A stretch of DNA of 64,000 bases from Ailanthus altissimus (GCA_946807835.1 OX327697.1:19416001-19480000), one strand, 5' to 3'; numbered from the stretch's first letter, positions 1 to 13,400 are shown. Program-made: numbers and translations. The notes: generated from the letters alone by a model not told the origin.

Positions 1-1600
1 ATGATTTCTAAAGATACCATGACATTTTTCTCAATTTAGTACAAGTCCTTTTTCTTCACACCTATTTAAAACAGCTTTCAAGTTAAGTAAACATAAATCA
101 AATCATCCATAAAAACTTTCATGCATTTTTCAACCATATCAGAGAAAATACTCAACATACAACGTTAAAAAGTAGTTGGTGCATTACATAATCCAAATGG
201 CATTCTATGAAAAGCATAAGTACTAAAAGGCATGTAAAAGTGCTTTTTCTTGATCTTCTATAGCTATCTCAATCTAGTAATATCCTAAATACCCATCAAG
301 AAAGCAGTAAAAGGGATGTAAAGCTACACATTCTAAAATTTGGTCAATAAAAGGCAACAGAAAATAGTCTTTCCTAGTGGTTATGTTTGATTTTTTATAA
401 TCAATGCATTCGCCAACCACTTATTACCCTAGTTGGTATAGGTACCCCATTCTTATTTTCTACAACAGTAACCCTAGATTTCTTAGGCACTACTTGAGTT
501 GGACTTACCTATTGACTATCAAAAAATGGGTAGATTATACCCGCATCTAGTAATTTCAAGACTTTTTTCATTGTTGGGTTAAGTCTTCTTTATAGGTCCC
601 TACGGGGTTTGGTACCTTCCTCTAAATGAATTCTATGGGAGCATATCAATAGAGAAATACCTTTAATATCAGTTATGGTCCAACCTAGTGCAGACTTATG
701 TTCTTTTAATAAATTTATCAATTTTTCCTCTTGTTCAGCATTAAGTTTAGAAGAAATGATAATAAGAAAGGTATCACCTAGTCCCAAGAATGCGTGTTTT
801 AAACCTTTGGACAGTGGAGAAAGCTTAACTTATGGTGTCTCGAGGTTAAATGGTTTCGGTCTCTCCCTCGCTCGTGGCAACTCTTCAAAGCGTGGCTTCC
901 AAAATCGAGTCCCTTTATCCTGCATGTCAAAAATATTAAACACATCAGTTGTTTCATCAGGATAATACAATTCTTCAAAATCAAAATTAATAAGGTTTTT
1001 CAAAGAATCAGAGCCATGATTTTATAAGCTTCCTTTGCTACTAGTGTGTCTATCATATATGAATGATAGCATTCATCTTCTTCTCGTGGTTGCTTGCCAA
1101 TATGGAAAGTGTTCACCTCAAGAGTCATATTCTCAACAGATAATTTCAGTAGACCATTTTTGCAATTAATAAGAGCGTTAGCAGTGGCAAGAAAAAGACT
1201 CTCCAAAATAAAACGAATTTTAGACTCTATGTTAACTACAGAATGAGTATCTAAAATAAAAAAAAATCAACAGGGTAGTAAAATTTATCAATTTGTAACA
1301 AAACATCTTCTACTATTTTCTGTGATTTCTTGATTGATCAGTCAGCTAATTGTAGGACTCCAGATATAGGTTTAATCTCACTAAGTTTTAACTGTAAGTA
1401 AATAGAATACGGCATTAAATTTACACTTTCTCTTAAGTTCAACAAAGCTTGACCAAACTCATATGTCCCAATTTGGGAGGCGATTACGAGACATCTTGGG
1501 TCTTTATACTTATATGGTGTCTTTTGTTCAATCATTGCCTTACTTGTTCTGCAAAAAATGCAGTTTTCTTTATATGATGTTTTCTTTTGATAGTGCATAA
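1..1600 (-). pseudogene. Athila-like element A: decayed pol (protease to RT)
   Basis: Broken polyprotein read on the minus strand, from protease (about 1600) down to reverse transcriptase at the window edge. The protease block reads SVNLMPYSIYLQL and LQLAD, the Athila/Tat form of the retropepsin. Its catalytic DLGA is changed to NLRE, so the active-site aspartate (codon 1437-1439) is lost. The 590-787 stretch is the typical linker before RT (EEKLINLLKEHKSALGW, then ITDIKGIS). The RT palm follows at 1-590 with LPFIDQILE and an intact FMDD box at 102-113, but with stops between the blocks. RNase H and integrase would lie beyond the left edge. The family is Ty3/gypsy. Lineage is inferred from these motifs and from the PBS. 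It cannot make a working enzyme. Confidence 0.85.
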
Positions 1601-1683
1601 ATCCTTGATGATTTTGGCATAGGTTGAAACCTACTTAATCAAATGCAACAAAGGAAGATTAATCTTAACTTGTTTCAAATGTT

Positions 1684-3208
1684 CTAAAATCTCGTCTTAA
1701 ATTTTTGAATTTTTTTCAATAGTCGAAGTGCATAAGAAAAAGGCACTGGGATTGAAAACGTATTTTCAAACTCTTTTTCCACTATGGCCTCTTTTGCAAG
1801 GGGGGCATCTTTACTACTCGTAGATATATTAGTTTCAGAAGTAGACTCACTCACAATCTTACCACTTCGAGTAGTAATAGCATTGACTTCTTTGAGATTT
1901 TGTACATCAGAACTAGAAGCTTGTACCATAAATTTTCCTTTTGGATTAGATTGAGGTTGAGATGGAAACTTAACTTACTTTTGTACAGTTAATGCACTGG
2001 TCAGCTTAGTGATTTGACTCTTGATTTCTTTGTTTTCATGTACCACCTATGCAAGAATTTTTTTAAATTTTTTATTAGTTTTACTTTATGCCTCTATAAA
2101 TGCTTGTAATGTATCCTCTAAAGGACTCCTGGCTAGTTATGCAATATATTGAGGTGTACCATAAGACTTGGGTGCTTGTTGTTCTTGTTCCAATGGTTGT
2201 TGGCTTGTTGCTCAAATTTCCAACTAAAGTTTGGGTGGTTTCTCCAGTTATGATTATAAGTTTCAGAGTATGGTGAATAAGACTTCTTATACATCCCTAG
2301 GGCATTACATTGTTTCTCATATATCCCTCTTATCTCACTATAAGTAGGGCAATCCTGAGCTAAGTGTTTCGCTTCTTCATAGACAAAACAAACATCATTT
2401 GACCTAACCCTAGCAACCTATAGGTGACCCTTCTATCTTTGTTTTTCAAGGCCTCTAATTCTCTGGTTAAGACCTCTAACTGGGCTTTAAGGCTATCCTC
2501 TTCCTTAAGACAAAAAAGGCCACTAGGTCGTGACTTATTTGTGCTTTCAGTAGCGCTAGGTTCAGTCCATGTATAGGCTTTTTCGGCTAAGTCATTAAGG
2601 AATTCTATAGCTTCCTCAAGTTCTTTGTGAAGAAACTCCCCATTACACATCATCTCAACAAATTCGTGCTCTCTAATTATGAGTCCCTCATAAAAATAGT
2701 TAATCGAGTGCCAATTTTCATACTCATGGTGAGGGCACAGAGTTAGCAACTCTTTAAACTTTTCCCATACTTTATATAAGGTTTCACTGTCTTTTTAGGA
2801 GAATGAAGAAATTTGTCATTTTAGGTCATTAGTTTTGTGTTGTGGGAAGTATTTATTAAAAAATGCTTAGGTTATTTATGCCCAAGTTCCTATAGACCTG
2901 GCCTCAAAGAGTATAACCAATTCTTTGCTTTATCTTTCAAAGAAAAAGGGACAAATTTAAGCCTAACAGTGTCTATAGCTTCAGGTTAGTTATGGAATGT
3001 GGTAATTATATCTTCAAATTCCTAAACATATACATAACGATTTCAATATCTAGACCATGAAAAATGGGCAGAAGTTGTATCATTCCAGGTTTAAAATTCG
3101 AATGTGTGGTGTGTTAGGTGAAAATATAATGCATGATGGTGTGGCTGTACTAGTAGAATGTAAGTAATCTTTTAAAGTCCTAACGGCATTATCTTCATGT
3201 TGGCTCAT
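1684..3208 (-). pseudogene. Athila-like element A: gag pseudogene
   Basis: Gag capsid/nucleocapsid region of element A. It starts at the ATG at 3208 (MSQHEDNAVRTLKDYLH), the same start as in copy B. In order come a Pro-rich N-terminus, the retrotransposon gag core (CPHHEYENWHSINYFYEG at 2680-2745), a Glu/Lys-rich coiled stretch, a degenerate zinc-knuckle region (HLAQDCPTYSEIRG), and the family hallmark NWRNHPNFSWK near 2225. It ends with NAITTRSGK near 1880. Several stops and frameshifts break it, for example after HIRILNLE and in the zinc-knuckle Cys region. Gag normally forms the virus-like particle. This copy cannot. Confidence 0.85.
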
Positions 3209-4046
3209 TGTATTGAAATTACAAAATGAACTAGACGGTGAATTCTCTTCCCTTACAAATTATGGTGGTGATTTCAGTTCTACTTCTCTAACAAATCTTA
3301 CTCGTTTGTCTTTAAGTCGATCCATACATCCTAGCAATTTTTTTTTTATGAAGAAAATTCTCAAGAAAAAATTAAGATGTGAAATAAAACACAACAAGAA
3401 ATAGAAATGAGTTAGGTGGTAAGACCAACCATGAAATATAGAATATAATAAATGAACAAAAGATAATAAACTTTAAAGTATAATAATAATAAAAAGTACA
3501 ATAAATAAATAAAAAGTACAATAAATAAATAAATAAAAGTACAATAAATAAATAAAAAAGTTTAATAAAGAAAATAAAACAAAATACAAAGTGCAATAAA
3601 TAAATAAAATAAATAATAAAATAAAGTACAATAAATAAATAATAAAATGTGCAATAAATAAATAAAAGAAAAGAAAATAAGTTTAGCGGTAGAATCAACC
3701 ATTACAATAAAAATAAAATAAATTAGCTAAAGAAATAAAGTGCAATAATAAATAAAAGAAAATAAAGTGCAATAAATAAATAAAAAAATAAATTGCAAAG
3801 TACAATACATAAATAAGAAAAAATAAACTAAGTTACGCGATAGAGCCAGCCCTTAAAATAATATAAAAATACAACAAATTAAATAAAAAATAAAATAAAT
3901 TAGTTGGTAGAACTAACCATGAATAATAAAATGAATTATAACAAAAGAAATAAATTTAAAAACAAACATTTTACAAAAAAAAGAAAATGTACAAAGTTAC
4001 CACTTTAGCATTGATAAACACAACCTATTTTCACTTAGTATACCTC
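3209..4046 (-). repeat. Element A leader: AT-rich array with iterated hairpin motif
   Basis: Untranslated leader between PBS and gag. It is mostly (aataaa)n and gtacaataaataaa strings. Four copies of a motif close to ttaggtggtagaaccaacc are spaced along it (3411-3433, 3681-3702, 3831-3852, 3900-3922). The motif is a short inverted repeat (GGTTGG / CCAACC) around TAGAA. The long minus-strand reading frame here (3372-3698) is low-complexity Phe/Leu/Ile and is not a gene. Confidence 0.6.
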
Positions 4047-4064
4047 CTCGACAACGGTGCCAAT
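4047..4064 (-). other. Primer-binding site, element A
   Basis: On the minus strand this reads TGGCACCGTTGTCGAGGA, the decayed form of the Athila/Tat PBS (TGGCGCCGTTGCCGGGGA), which pairs with a tRNA 3' end, probably tRNA-Asp. It sits about 11 nt inside the inferred LTR end. Confidence 0.75.
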
Positions 4065-4075
4065 TTTTATTTATG

Positions 4076-5632
4076 CTTAAAATGTACTGCGGCTATCACA
4101 GTATAGATTAAAGTGTCGCTCCCACCAGAAAGCATTTGAAAAAATAGGTTGGTGAAGTAAAATATTAAAGCAGTAGCAAATGAGAAAATTAATTAATTAG
4201 TTTAAAATGATGAGATAGAATTGTGTATGAATTAAAGAAAATGTCTTATAATGATGTAAGCAAGGCTTCGAGAATCACAATTATGCTTTATAAATCTACT
4301 CTACACTTTAATTCAATGTTTATAACTAAATTGAAAGTTTCACATCCCAAACAAATAATCATAAGATATGTAAAATATAGCACATTTGATAACACATGTA
4401 TTTGATATGACTAAACTCTTTTACAAACATTAACACAGATCATATTTATTTATACAAATTATCTAAGATCGATAATATATCATTTTTGACAATATTACAG
4501 TACAAGATCAACTTGAGTATCAAATGTTTATTATCTTTGCATGTTATCCAAGATCGACAACATATCGATTGGCAATTTTGCAGTAAAAGATTAATATATA
4601 AAACAGTGTAACCAATAACAATTATAATTCAACAAGAATCGCATAAAGAAAGGATGACTGAAAATATATGAAACATGAGAATTATAACCTCTGGATTATA
4701 GAAAATTAAATAGATAAGAGTTTAGGCACAACCAAACTTACAGACATTTGTAGCTCTTGACAACAAATCAAAGCATAAAAGTAAGTTTATTAAACATAAA
4801 AGTTCATCTCTTAGCCTTGCCAAGAACTATAGCCTAGATTATAATGCATGTTAATGAGTGAAAAATAAAAGAGAATTTTGTAGTCTTGAAAATATCCTAA
4901 GAGTGTCCTTATATAGGCAATGAATGGAAACATGTTTAGTGTGACTTCAATCTTCAATAATTTATCCAACCACTCGTTCACCTATTTGTAGCACCTTTTT
5001 GACAATGGAAATTACCGATATAGCCTTTTTAGCCAACATAAAAGTTGTAAAATTTTGTCTTTTCTTTTCATAGTCACCATTCATACAATTTGGACGAGTA
5101 TCCAACGAGATATAGGCAAAATACCAAAGGTATGTCAGATTTAAGGCAATAACGATTTTACCAATTTATAATACAATTTGGTCCATGATAACGGCTGATT
5201 TGGAATCTACCATCAACATAAGAGTTATTGATAATTTAGTCAGTATTGTATATCTTTAGGAATTATACCAATTGGGTAAGTATTTTTTGAAATACGATCC
5301 AAATACATGAGGTAGGTTAAGTTGAGCGGAAGTTGTAATCCAATTCTATTGTATCCTATTTTTGGCCCATAAAATATTGGATTTGGCTTTTCAACTGCTC
5401 TTCAAGTTTGTGTAAGATTGAGTCATGTTACTCTAGGTTTAATAATTTATTTATTTTGATTTCTACATTGAGAGCTACATCCATTTTACCTAAATCTGTG
5501 CAAATAATATTTATTAATCATAATTTAAGGACAACATTTTATTTAAAGCCTAAAAATATAAAAATGCTAAAATTAGTGACGTTAAATGGTGATTAAATCT
5601 CTTAATAATTATGCATTTTAATGTGTTCATCA
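4076..5632 (-). repeat. 5' LTR of Athila-like element A
   Basis: Long terminal repeat read on the minus strand. It starts TGATGAACACATT at 5632 and ends near 4076. The 5632 boundary is exact, because similarity to the second LTR (7810-9430) stops there. The 4076 boundary is placed at the last CA before the PBS and may be off by a few bases. The two LTRs match along most of their length with scattered substitutions and one larger indel near 8560-8690. Confidence 0.8.
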
Positions 5633-7178
5633 CTTAGCTTGTTTCAAATATTCTAAAATCTACCTTAATTTGTAAAGTTTTTCCAACAGGTTGAAGAGCT
5701 TAGGGAAAAGGCAATGGGATTGAAAACTTATTTTCGGGCTCTTTTTCTACTATGACCTTTTCTTTAGGAGGGGCCATATTTTCTACTTATAGATATGTTA
5801 GTTAAAAAAGTAGGCTCACTCACAATCTTACTACTTCGAGTAGTAATGGCGTTGACTTATTTAAGATTTTGTGCATTAGAAGTAGAAGCTTGTGCTATGA
5901 ATTATCCTTTTAGATTGGATTGAGGTTAAGATGAAAACTAACCTCGCTCTTGTACAGTTAAGGCACTGGTCAGTTTAGTGATTTGACTCTTGATTTCTTT
6001 ATTTTCGTCTACTACCTATGCAAGAACTGTTTCAAACTTTTGATTACTCTTACTTTGTGCCTCCATAATTGCTTGTGATGTATCATATAAAGGACTCTTA
6101 GTTGGTCATGCATTATATTGAGGTGTAACATAAGACTTGGGTGTTTGTTGTTCTTATTTCCAATGATTGTTGGCTTGTTGGTCAGATTTTCAACTAAAGT
6201 TTAGGTGGTTTCTCCAGCTAGGATTATAGGTTTCAGAGTAGGGTAAATAAGGCTTCTTGTAATTCCTAGGGCATTACATTATTTGTCATATATCCCTCTT
6301 ATCTCAAAATAGGTGGGGAAATCCTAAGCTAAGTGTTTTGCTCCTCTACAAAAACAAACACACATCGTGTGACTCAACCCTAGCAATCGTATTGGTAACC
6401 CTTCTATCTTTGGTTTTCAAGGCCTCTAATTTTCCTAGTTAAGACCTCTAACTGAGCTTTAAGGCTATCATCTTCCCTAAGATGGAAACTCCACTTGGTC
6501 ATGACCTATTTATGTTTTCAGTAGCACTAGGTCCAGTTCATGTACGGGCTTTTTGACTAAGTCATTAAGGAATTCTATAGCTTCCTTAGGATTTTTGTGA
6601 AGAAACTCCCCATTACACATCATTTTAACAAATCAGAGCTCTCTAATTGTAAGTCTCTCATAAAAATAGCTAACTAAATGTCAATTTTTATATCCATGAT
6701 GAGAGCATAAATTTAATAACTCTTTAAACATTTTTCAGGCTTGATACAAGGTATCACTTTCTTTTTGAGAAAATGAAGAGATTTGTCTTTACAAGCCATT
6801 AATTTTGTATTGTGGGAAGTATTTTTTAAAAAATGCTTGGGTCATTTTTGCCCAAGTTTCCATAAACCTCAGCCTCAAAGAGTATAGCCAACTCTTCGCT
6901 TTGCCTTTCAAAGAAAAAAATAAAAAATTTAAGCTTAACAGTGTCTACTGCTTCAGGTTGGCTGTGGAAGGTGGCCACTATCTCTTGAAATTTCTTAACA
7001 TGTACATAAGGATTTTCACTATCTAAACCATAAAAAGTTGAAAATGTTGTATTATTCTAGGTTTAAAATCTAAATGTGGTGTGTTAGGTGAAAATATAAT
7101 GCATGATATTGTGGCTGTGTGAGTAGGATGTAAGTAATCTTTTAAACTCCTAACAGGGTTATTTTTATGTTGGCTCAT
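5633..7178 (-). pseudogene. Athila-like element B: gag pseudogene, cut at its 3' end
   Basis: Second copy of the same gag, starting at the ATG at 7178 (MSQH). It runs down to 5633, where it is cut off directly by the LTR of element A at a point equivalent to 1664 in copy A. It shows the same order of blocks as copy A, with different stops and frameshifts, so the two decayed separately. Protease and RT of B are not in the window. They are expected to the left if A inserted into B. Confidence 0.8.
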
Positions 7179-7798
7179 TGTGTTAGAATTATAAGATGAA
7201 TTAGATAGTGAATTTGCTTTCCATATAAATTATAGTGGTGGTTCTAGTTCTACTTTTTTCATAAATCTTTCTCATTTGTCTCTAGGTCGATGCATACATC
7301 CTAACAGTTTTTTTTATTCTCTTTTTTTTTTAATAAGGAAATTTTCAAGAAAAAATTAAGAAGTGAATAAAAGAAAAAAAAAGAGTTAGATGGTAAAACC
7401 ATCCATGAAATTCAAATAAAATATAAAAGTAAAATAAAAGACAATAAAAAAAATGAGCTAGGTAGTAGGACCAACCATGAAAAATAAAATAAAGTACAAT
7501 AAATAAATAAAATAAATAAATTAAGTTAAGTGGTAAAATCAGCCATAAAAATAAAATAAAATACAACAATTAACCAAAAAAATAAACCGAGTTAGGTGGT
7601 AGAGCAACCATGTAAAATTAAATAAAAATACAAGTAGATAACAAAATAATTTAGGTGGTAGAATCAACCATAAATAATAAAATAAATTACAACAAAGAAT
7701 AATATTTTACAAAGAAAAGTAAATGTATAAAGTTACCACTTTAGTATTGATAAACACAATATACTTTCGCTTAGTGTCCCTCTCCAGTAACGGCGCTA
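7179..7798 (-). repeat. Element B leader and PBS
   Basis: AT-rich leader equivalent to that of element A, with five copies of the ttaggtggtagaaccaacc motif (7384-7407, 7456-7480, 7524-7547, 7590-7612, 7651-7672). The PBS is at 7781-7798 and reads TAGCGCCGTTACTGGAGA on the minus strand, a decayed TGGCGCCGTTGCCGGGGA. Confidence 0.65.
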
Positions 7799-7809
7799 AA
7801 TTTTTTTTA

Positions 7810-9430
7810 TACTCAAAATGTAATGTGGCCATCGTAGTATAGATTGTGGTGTCGATCCCACGAGAAAGTTTTTGGAAAAATAAGTTGGTGAAGTAAAATA
7901 TTAAAGCAGTAGCAAATGAGAAAATTAATTAATTGGTTTAAGTGGATGAGATAGAATTGTCTCTGAATTGATAAAAATGTCTTATGATGATGTAAGCAAG
8001 GCTTCGAGAATCACAATTATGCTTTATAAATCTACTCAATACTTTGATTCAATGTTTATAAATTAATTGAAAGTTTTACATCCCAAACAATCAATCAAAA
8101 GATATGTAAAATATAACACATTTGGTAACACATGTATTTGATATGACTAAACTCTTTGCAAACACTAACACAAACCATGTTCATTTATACAAGTTATCTA
8201 AGATCGATAATATATTATTTTGATAATATTGTAGTAAAACATCAATTTGAATATCAAAAAATTATTGTCTTTACATGTTATCTAAGATCGACAATATATC
8301 GATTAACAATATTACAGTAAAAGATTAACATATAAAATAATGTAACTAATAACAATTATAATTCAACAAGAATCACATAAAGAAAGCATAACTGAAAATA
8401 TATGAAAAATGAGAATTTTAACCTCTGGTTTATAAAAACAATAATAGATAAGAGTTTAGGCACAAACAAACTTACAAATATTTGTAACTCTTGACAAAGA
8501 ATCAAAGTATAGAAGTAAATTTATTACAATTAAAAGTTCATCTCTAGCCTAGCTTACAATACATGGTCAAGAGAAAAAATATGAGAGAATTGTGAAGCAG
8601 TGAACTGGAGTACTGATGTGTACCATGCACCTCAATCTATATATAGTAACATCTACCTCTTACAAAAAAAAAGTGAAAACGTCCCTTAGCCTTCTAAGAG
8701 TGTCCTTATATAGGCAATGAAAGGGAACATGTTTAATGTGACATCAATCTTTAATAATTTAAGCCAACCACTTGTTTACCTAATTGTAGCACTTTTTTTA
8801 TAATGGAAATGATTGATGTGGCCCTTTGGGCTGACATAAAAGTTGTATCATTTTCTCTCTTCTTTTCATAGCCATAAGGTTCATCAATTTGGATAAGTAT
8901 CCAATGAGATATGGACAAAATACCAAAGACAGGTCAAATTTCGGCCAACAACCCTTTTATCAATTTGCAATACAATTTGGTCCATGATAACGGCTGATTT
9001 GAACTTTTCCATCAACATAAGAGTTATTGATAATTGAGTCAATATTTCATAGCTTGAAAGAATCATATAGATTGGGTATGTATTTTATGAAATATGGTCT
9101 AAATATGTGAGGTAGGTCAAGCTAAGTGGAAGTTATAATCCAATTCTGTTGTATCCCAATTTTGGCTCATAAAATGTTGAATTTGGCTTTCAACTATTCT
9201 TCATGTTCATGTAAAATTAAGTGATGTTACTTCAAGTTCAAGAATTTATTCATTTTAATTTCTACATTGAGAGTTATGTACATTTTATAAAAACCTATGC
9301 AAATAACATTCGTTAATCACAATCTAAGGACAATAATTTATTTCAAGCCTAAAATAAAAAAATGCTAAAATTAGTGACATTAAATGGTGACTGAATCTCT
9401 TAACAAATATGCATTTTAATGTGTTTATCA
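7810..9430 (-). repeat. 5' LTR of Athila-like element B
   Basis: Starts TGATAAACACATT at 9430 on the minus strand and ends near 7810. It is the outer boundary of the whole Athila-like block. Sequence beyond 9430 has no counterpart in copy A. The base run 9431-9435 (ggtgt) is the candidate target-site duplication. Its partner lies outside the window. Confidence 0.8.
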
Positions 9431-10424
9431 GGTGTCAAAAAATCTCTACAATAAATTGATTTTCAAGGTACCAATTGAACCCTTACAATAAAATAGTAAT
9501 CACTATACTCTCAAAGTGTTTTCCAGAAACACTTAAGTAAACTCAATATAAGAATTAGAATAAATACAAAAGATTTTAAACTCCCAAATGATCTAATATG
9601 AAGGTGTAAGAAAACGTAGGCTCTCAATTTGACATATAATAGTTTTCAATTATTGTTGAGAGCTTCAAATGAGTGAGATATTTATAAGGAGCCAAAAATT
9701 AGCCATTACTATAATGACTTGAACGTTGCTATAGTACTACTACAGTGACTTAAAATTTGCTACAGTGACCACTACAGTGTTGCTATCAAAGTTTTGATAT
9801 TTTTCATTTTAGTCTATTCTTTAAAACTTTCAAAACTTTGCACTTTTGTCCAACTTCAACATACTTGAGTGATTTGACCATAATTTTTCATAAACAACTC
9901 TAAATTCACTTCTATAAATGTTTTTGGAAAGCTAGCACAATTATCTTTTTTTTGTAATCAACTTTGTGCAGATATAATATCTCATGCAGTGCTAGAATAA
10001 TTCTCAATAAGTCAAAGGGTAGGCCTGAAAAAAAAACCAGTAGACGAAAGAGACTGTAACTACTTTTTTCTTTCTTCTAGTGTCTTCGGTCACCGAGGAT
10101 GATATACCCTTCAGTTTTGTTAAAGATATGAAGTTCTTGCGTTTCTATAAGTATTTTACTTGCACTTAGTTTACTTCACTTATGTATTTAGACCTTTCAA
10201 TGCTTCATAGATTAATATAATAAAATGAACATGGAATTTGTTATCATAAAAATATTTATGACTAGAAAGGCAATACTTTTGATATACATGATTTGTAAAT
10301 CACCATGCTACTATAAACTCTTTCTTAAAAAAGGTTATTTGCAGAAGACATGGAAAGTTTTGTGTTAATTTTTGTGGAAAGCAACAAGTTCTTCCATCTT
10401 ATGCTATATCATTATGCCTATTAG
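9431..10424. other. AT-rich DNA, no gene seen
   Basis: No coding region recognised. Between 9700 and 9790 there are clustered ctacagtg / gctatagta motifs like those in the LTR family of 15206-16638, so this may be part of another LTR. It could also hold the lost 5' portion (LTR, gag, protease) of the chromovirus that follows, but no PBS or gag motif was found. Confidence 0.4.
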
Positions 10425-13400
10425 GTGATTGCTCAGAAATGATGTTGGCCTATTTAGTACTTTTTATTGATACCAGAGTCAATAGAGTTAAATCATAAGG
10501 TATTTTGGTAGTTAAAGATATTTTAGATGTATTTCCTAAAAACTTTTCAAGTTTGCCACCAGATAGAAAGATTGATTTTAGTATTGATTTAGTTCCATGC
10601 ACAGCTTTTATCTCCAAAGCACCATACAGAATGTCCCCCTAAGTTAAAAGAATTAAAGACTCAATTACAAGAATTAGTAGATAAAGGTTTCATTAAATCT
10701 AGTGTATCACCATGGGAGCCCCAAAATTGTTTCTAAAAAAGAAGAATGGAACGTTGAGAATATGCGTTAATTATTAAGAGTTGAATAAAGTCACTACACA
10801 CAATAAGTACCCACTCTCTCGCATTAATGATTTATTTAATCAATTACAAAGTGTAAAATTTTTCTCAAAGATTAATCTATGGTTAGGAATCAACAATTAA
10901 TGATTAAAAATTCTAATGTGTCCAATACTAGCTTTAGAACTCGATATGACCATTATGAGTTCTTATTAATGCCATTTGAGTTTACTAATGCTCTAATTGC
11001 ATTTATGAATTTTTTAAATATGGCATTCTATCTCTATCTTGATCAGTTTGTTATAGAATTTATTAATGACATCCTTATATATTCACAAAGTGTAGAGGAG
11101 TATATAGAGCATTTGAGGATAGTGTTGCGAACTTTAAAGAATAAAGAATTATATATTAAGTACAACAAATGTTAATTTTGGCTAATAGAGTTATATTTCT
11201 AGGCCATATAATCTTACCTAAAAGAATTCATGTAGATCCTAAGAAAATTAAAGTTGTGGTAAATCAGTGATAGCTAGTGTGACAGAAGTTAGAAGTTTTC
11301 TTAGTCTAATAGGTTATTATTGGAGGTTTATGAAAAACTTCTCTAAGATTGTTGCACTACTTATGAAGTTAACTAGAAAGAATATAAAGTTTGAGTAAAC
11401 TAATGAATATGAAGGTAATTTCTAAGAAGTTAAAATGAGATTAACTTCAGCTCTTAAGAACTTTATCATACTTTCATCTAACACCAAAGGATTTATAAAA
11501 TTTACATTGATGCTTCTTGATACAGTATGAGAAGGTGGTAACCTTTACTTTTAGGCAGCTTAAGAAGTATGAGTTAAATTATCTAACCCATGATTTAGAA
11601 TTGGTAGTAGTAGTATTTACATTGAAAATTTAGAGACATTATTTATATAGTGTCACATGTTAGATCTTCACTAATCACAAGAGTTTGAAGTATTTGTTCA
11701 CACAAAAAAATTGCATATGAGACAATAAACATGGTTAGAGTTAATTAAAGATTATGACTATACTAATGATTATCATCCAGGCAAGGAAAGTGTGGTAGCA
11801 ATGCACTCCAAATGAAGTCTTCTATCTCTTTTACTCATATAAGAGTGACTTATCTTCTACTACTTGTTGGATTGAGACCTATATGAGTTAACTATCAGTG
11901 GATGAATTTGGAGTACTTCTAGCATATTTTCAAGTTAAGCATATGTTGTGATTAGATTTGAGAAATGCAAGATCAAGATCCTAATTTAATTAAACTTGAG
12001 CAAGAAGTAAAGAATAGAATGTAGACTAAATTATTGTTGAGAGTTGATGGGATGTTAGTTATGAGTAATAGGCTTTGTGTTTCAAATAACTCAAAGTTAA
12101 AGAAACATATTTTAGAAGAAGCTCACAGCTCAACTTATGCTATAAATCTTGGCAGCACCAAGATGTATCATACTCTGAGAGAACATTATTAGTGGCAGGG
12201 TACAAAAAGAGAGATTGTAGAGTTTATATCTACTACTTGAATTGTTTATAGGTCAAAGCAAAATATCAAAGGCCAACAGGATTATCTCAGGTGCTTTATT
12301 TCTTGAATGAAAGTGGGAGCATATCACTATAGATTTTATTTTTGGGCTTCCATGTACTTAAAGTGGTCATAATAGTATTTGAGTGATTATTGGTCAACTT
12401 ACAAAGTCAACTCATTTCTTATCTTGTAAGGTTTTATACTTATTAGATAGGTTGGTTCATGTGTGCCTGAGTAAGATTGTGTAATTGCATGGGGCTCGAT
12501 TGTTTATTGTATTAAATAAAGATCCTCAATTATCTAAATTCTAGCCTAGCTTACGGAAGGCATTGGACACTAAGTTAAATTTTAGTACAGCTTTTCATCA
12601 TCAAACAGATGGGTAGTCAAAAAGAACTATATAAATATTTGAGAACATACTCAACACCTGTGTGATGCAGCTTAAGGGTAATTAGGATAATTATTTACCA
12701 TTGATGGAGTTTGCATACAATAACAATTATCAGTCTAGTATTCAGATAGGGCCATTTAAGGATTTATATAGAAAAAAATATAAAACTCCAGTTTGCTAGA
12801 ATAAGATTAGAGAGAGAAAATTATTGGCTAAAAACTATTCATGCCACCAGTTAGGAGATCAGTCTTATCAGAAATAGACTTAAGGTAGCTTAAAATAGAC
12901 AAAAAAATTATAGAGATAAATGTTGTAGACATTTTGAATTTACATTGGGTGATAAAATCTTCTTACAAATTTCTCCACGGAATGGTGTACATCATTTAAG
13001 AAACATAAAAAATTAAGTTCTCAATATATTAGGCCATATGAGATTATTTAGAGGGTTAGTGTAGTGGCTTACCACTTAATATTACAGGTTGAGTTGTCAT
13101 ACATTCATGATGTGTTTTATATTTCTACGCTACAAAAGCATGTACGTGATCTTTCTCATATTATAAATATTCAGTCAATTCAGTTGAGGTAAGACTTGAG
13201 CTATGATAAAGAGGCTATTCATATATTTGACTACAGTCAGCAAGTACTATATGACAAGACTATTCATTTAATTAAAATCTTATAGAGGAATCATGTAGCA
13301 GAAGAGGCTATTTAGGAACATGAGGATTATATGAGAGCTCAGTATCTGTACTTATTTCAAGCAAGTACGTGAATTTTGAGGATGAAATTCTTATAGGGGG
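10425..13400 (+). pseudogene. Ty3/gypsy chromovirus (Tekay/Del-like) pol relic
   Basis: Plus-strand pol without gag. In order: protease-RT linker (PPDRKIDFSIDLVP near 10555); RT entry ISKAPYRMSP, then ELKTQLQELVDKGFIKSSVS (about 10610-10700); RT core YDHYEFLLMPFEFTNA (10945-11000); an RT active site changed from FIDD to FIND (codon 11065-11067); RNase H around 11500-11820; integrase HHCC-like region (near 12115-12215); and integrase C-terminus with the chromovirus signature HVRDLSHI, LIKIL.RNHVAEEAT (13135-13310). Many stops and small frameshifts. The end is followed by a polypurine tract (taggggga, near 13393-13402). The lineage call rests on the C-terminal signature. It is dead because of the D-to-N change and the stops. 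Confidence 0.85.

Noticed and set aside
3372..3698. 108-codon minus-strand frame and the similar 7345-7569 frame
   Set aside because: Low-complexity Phe/Leu/Ile/Tyr translation of (aataaa)n DNA in the retroelement leader; no domain.
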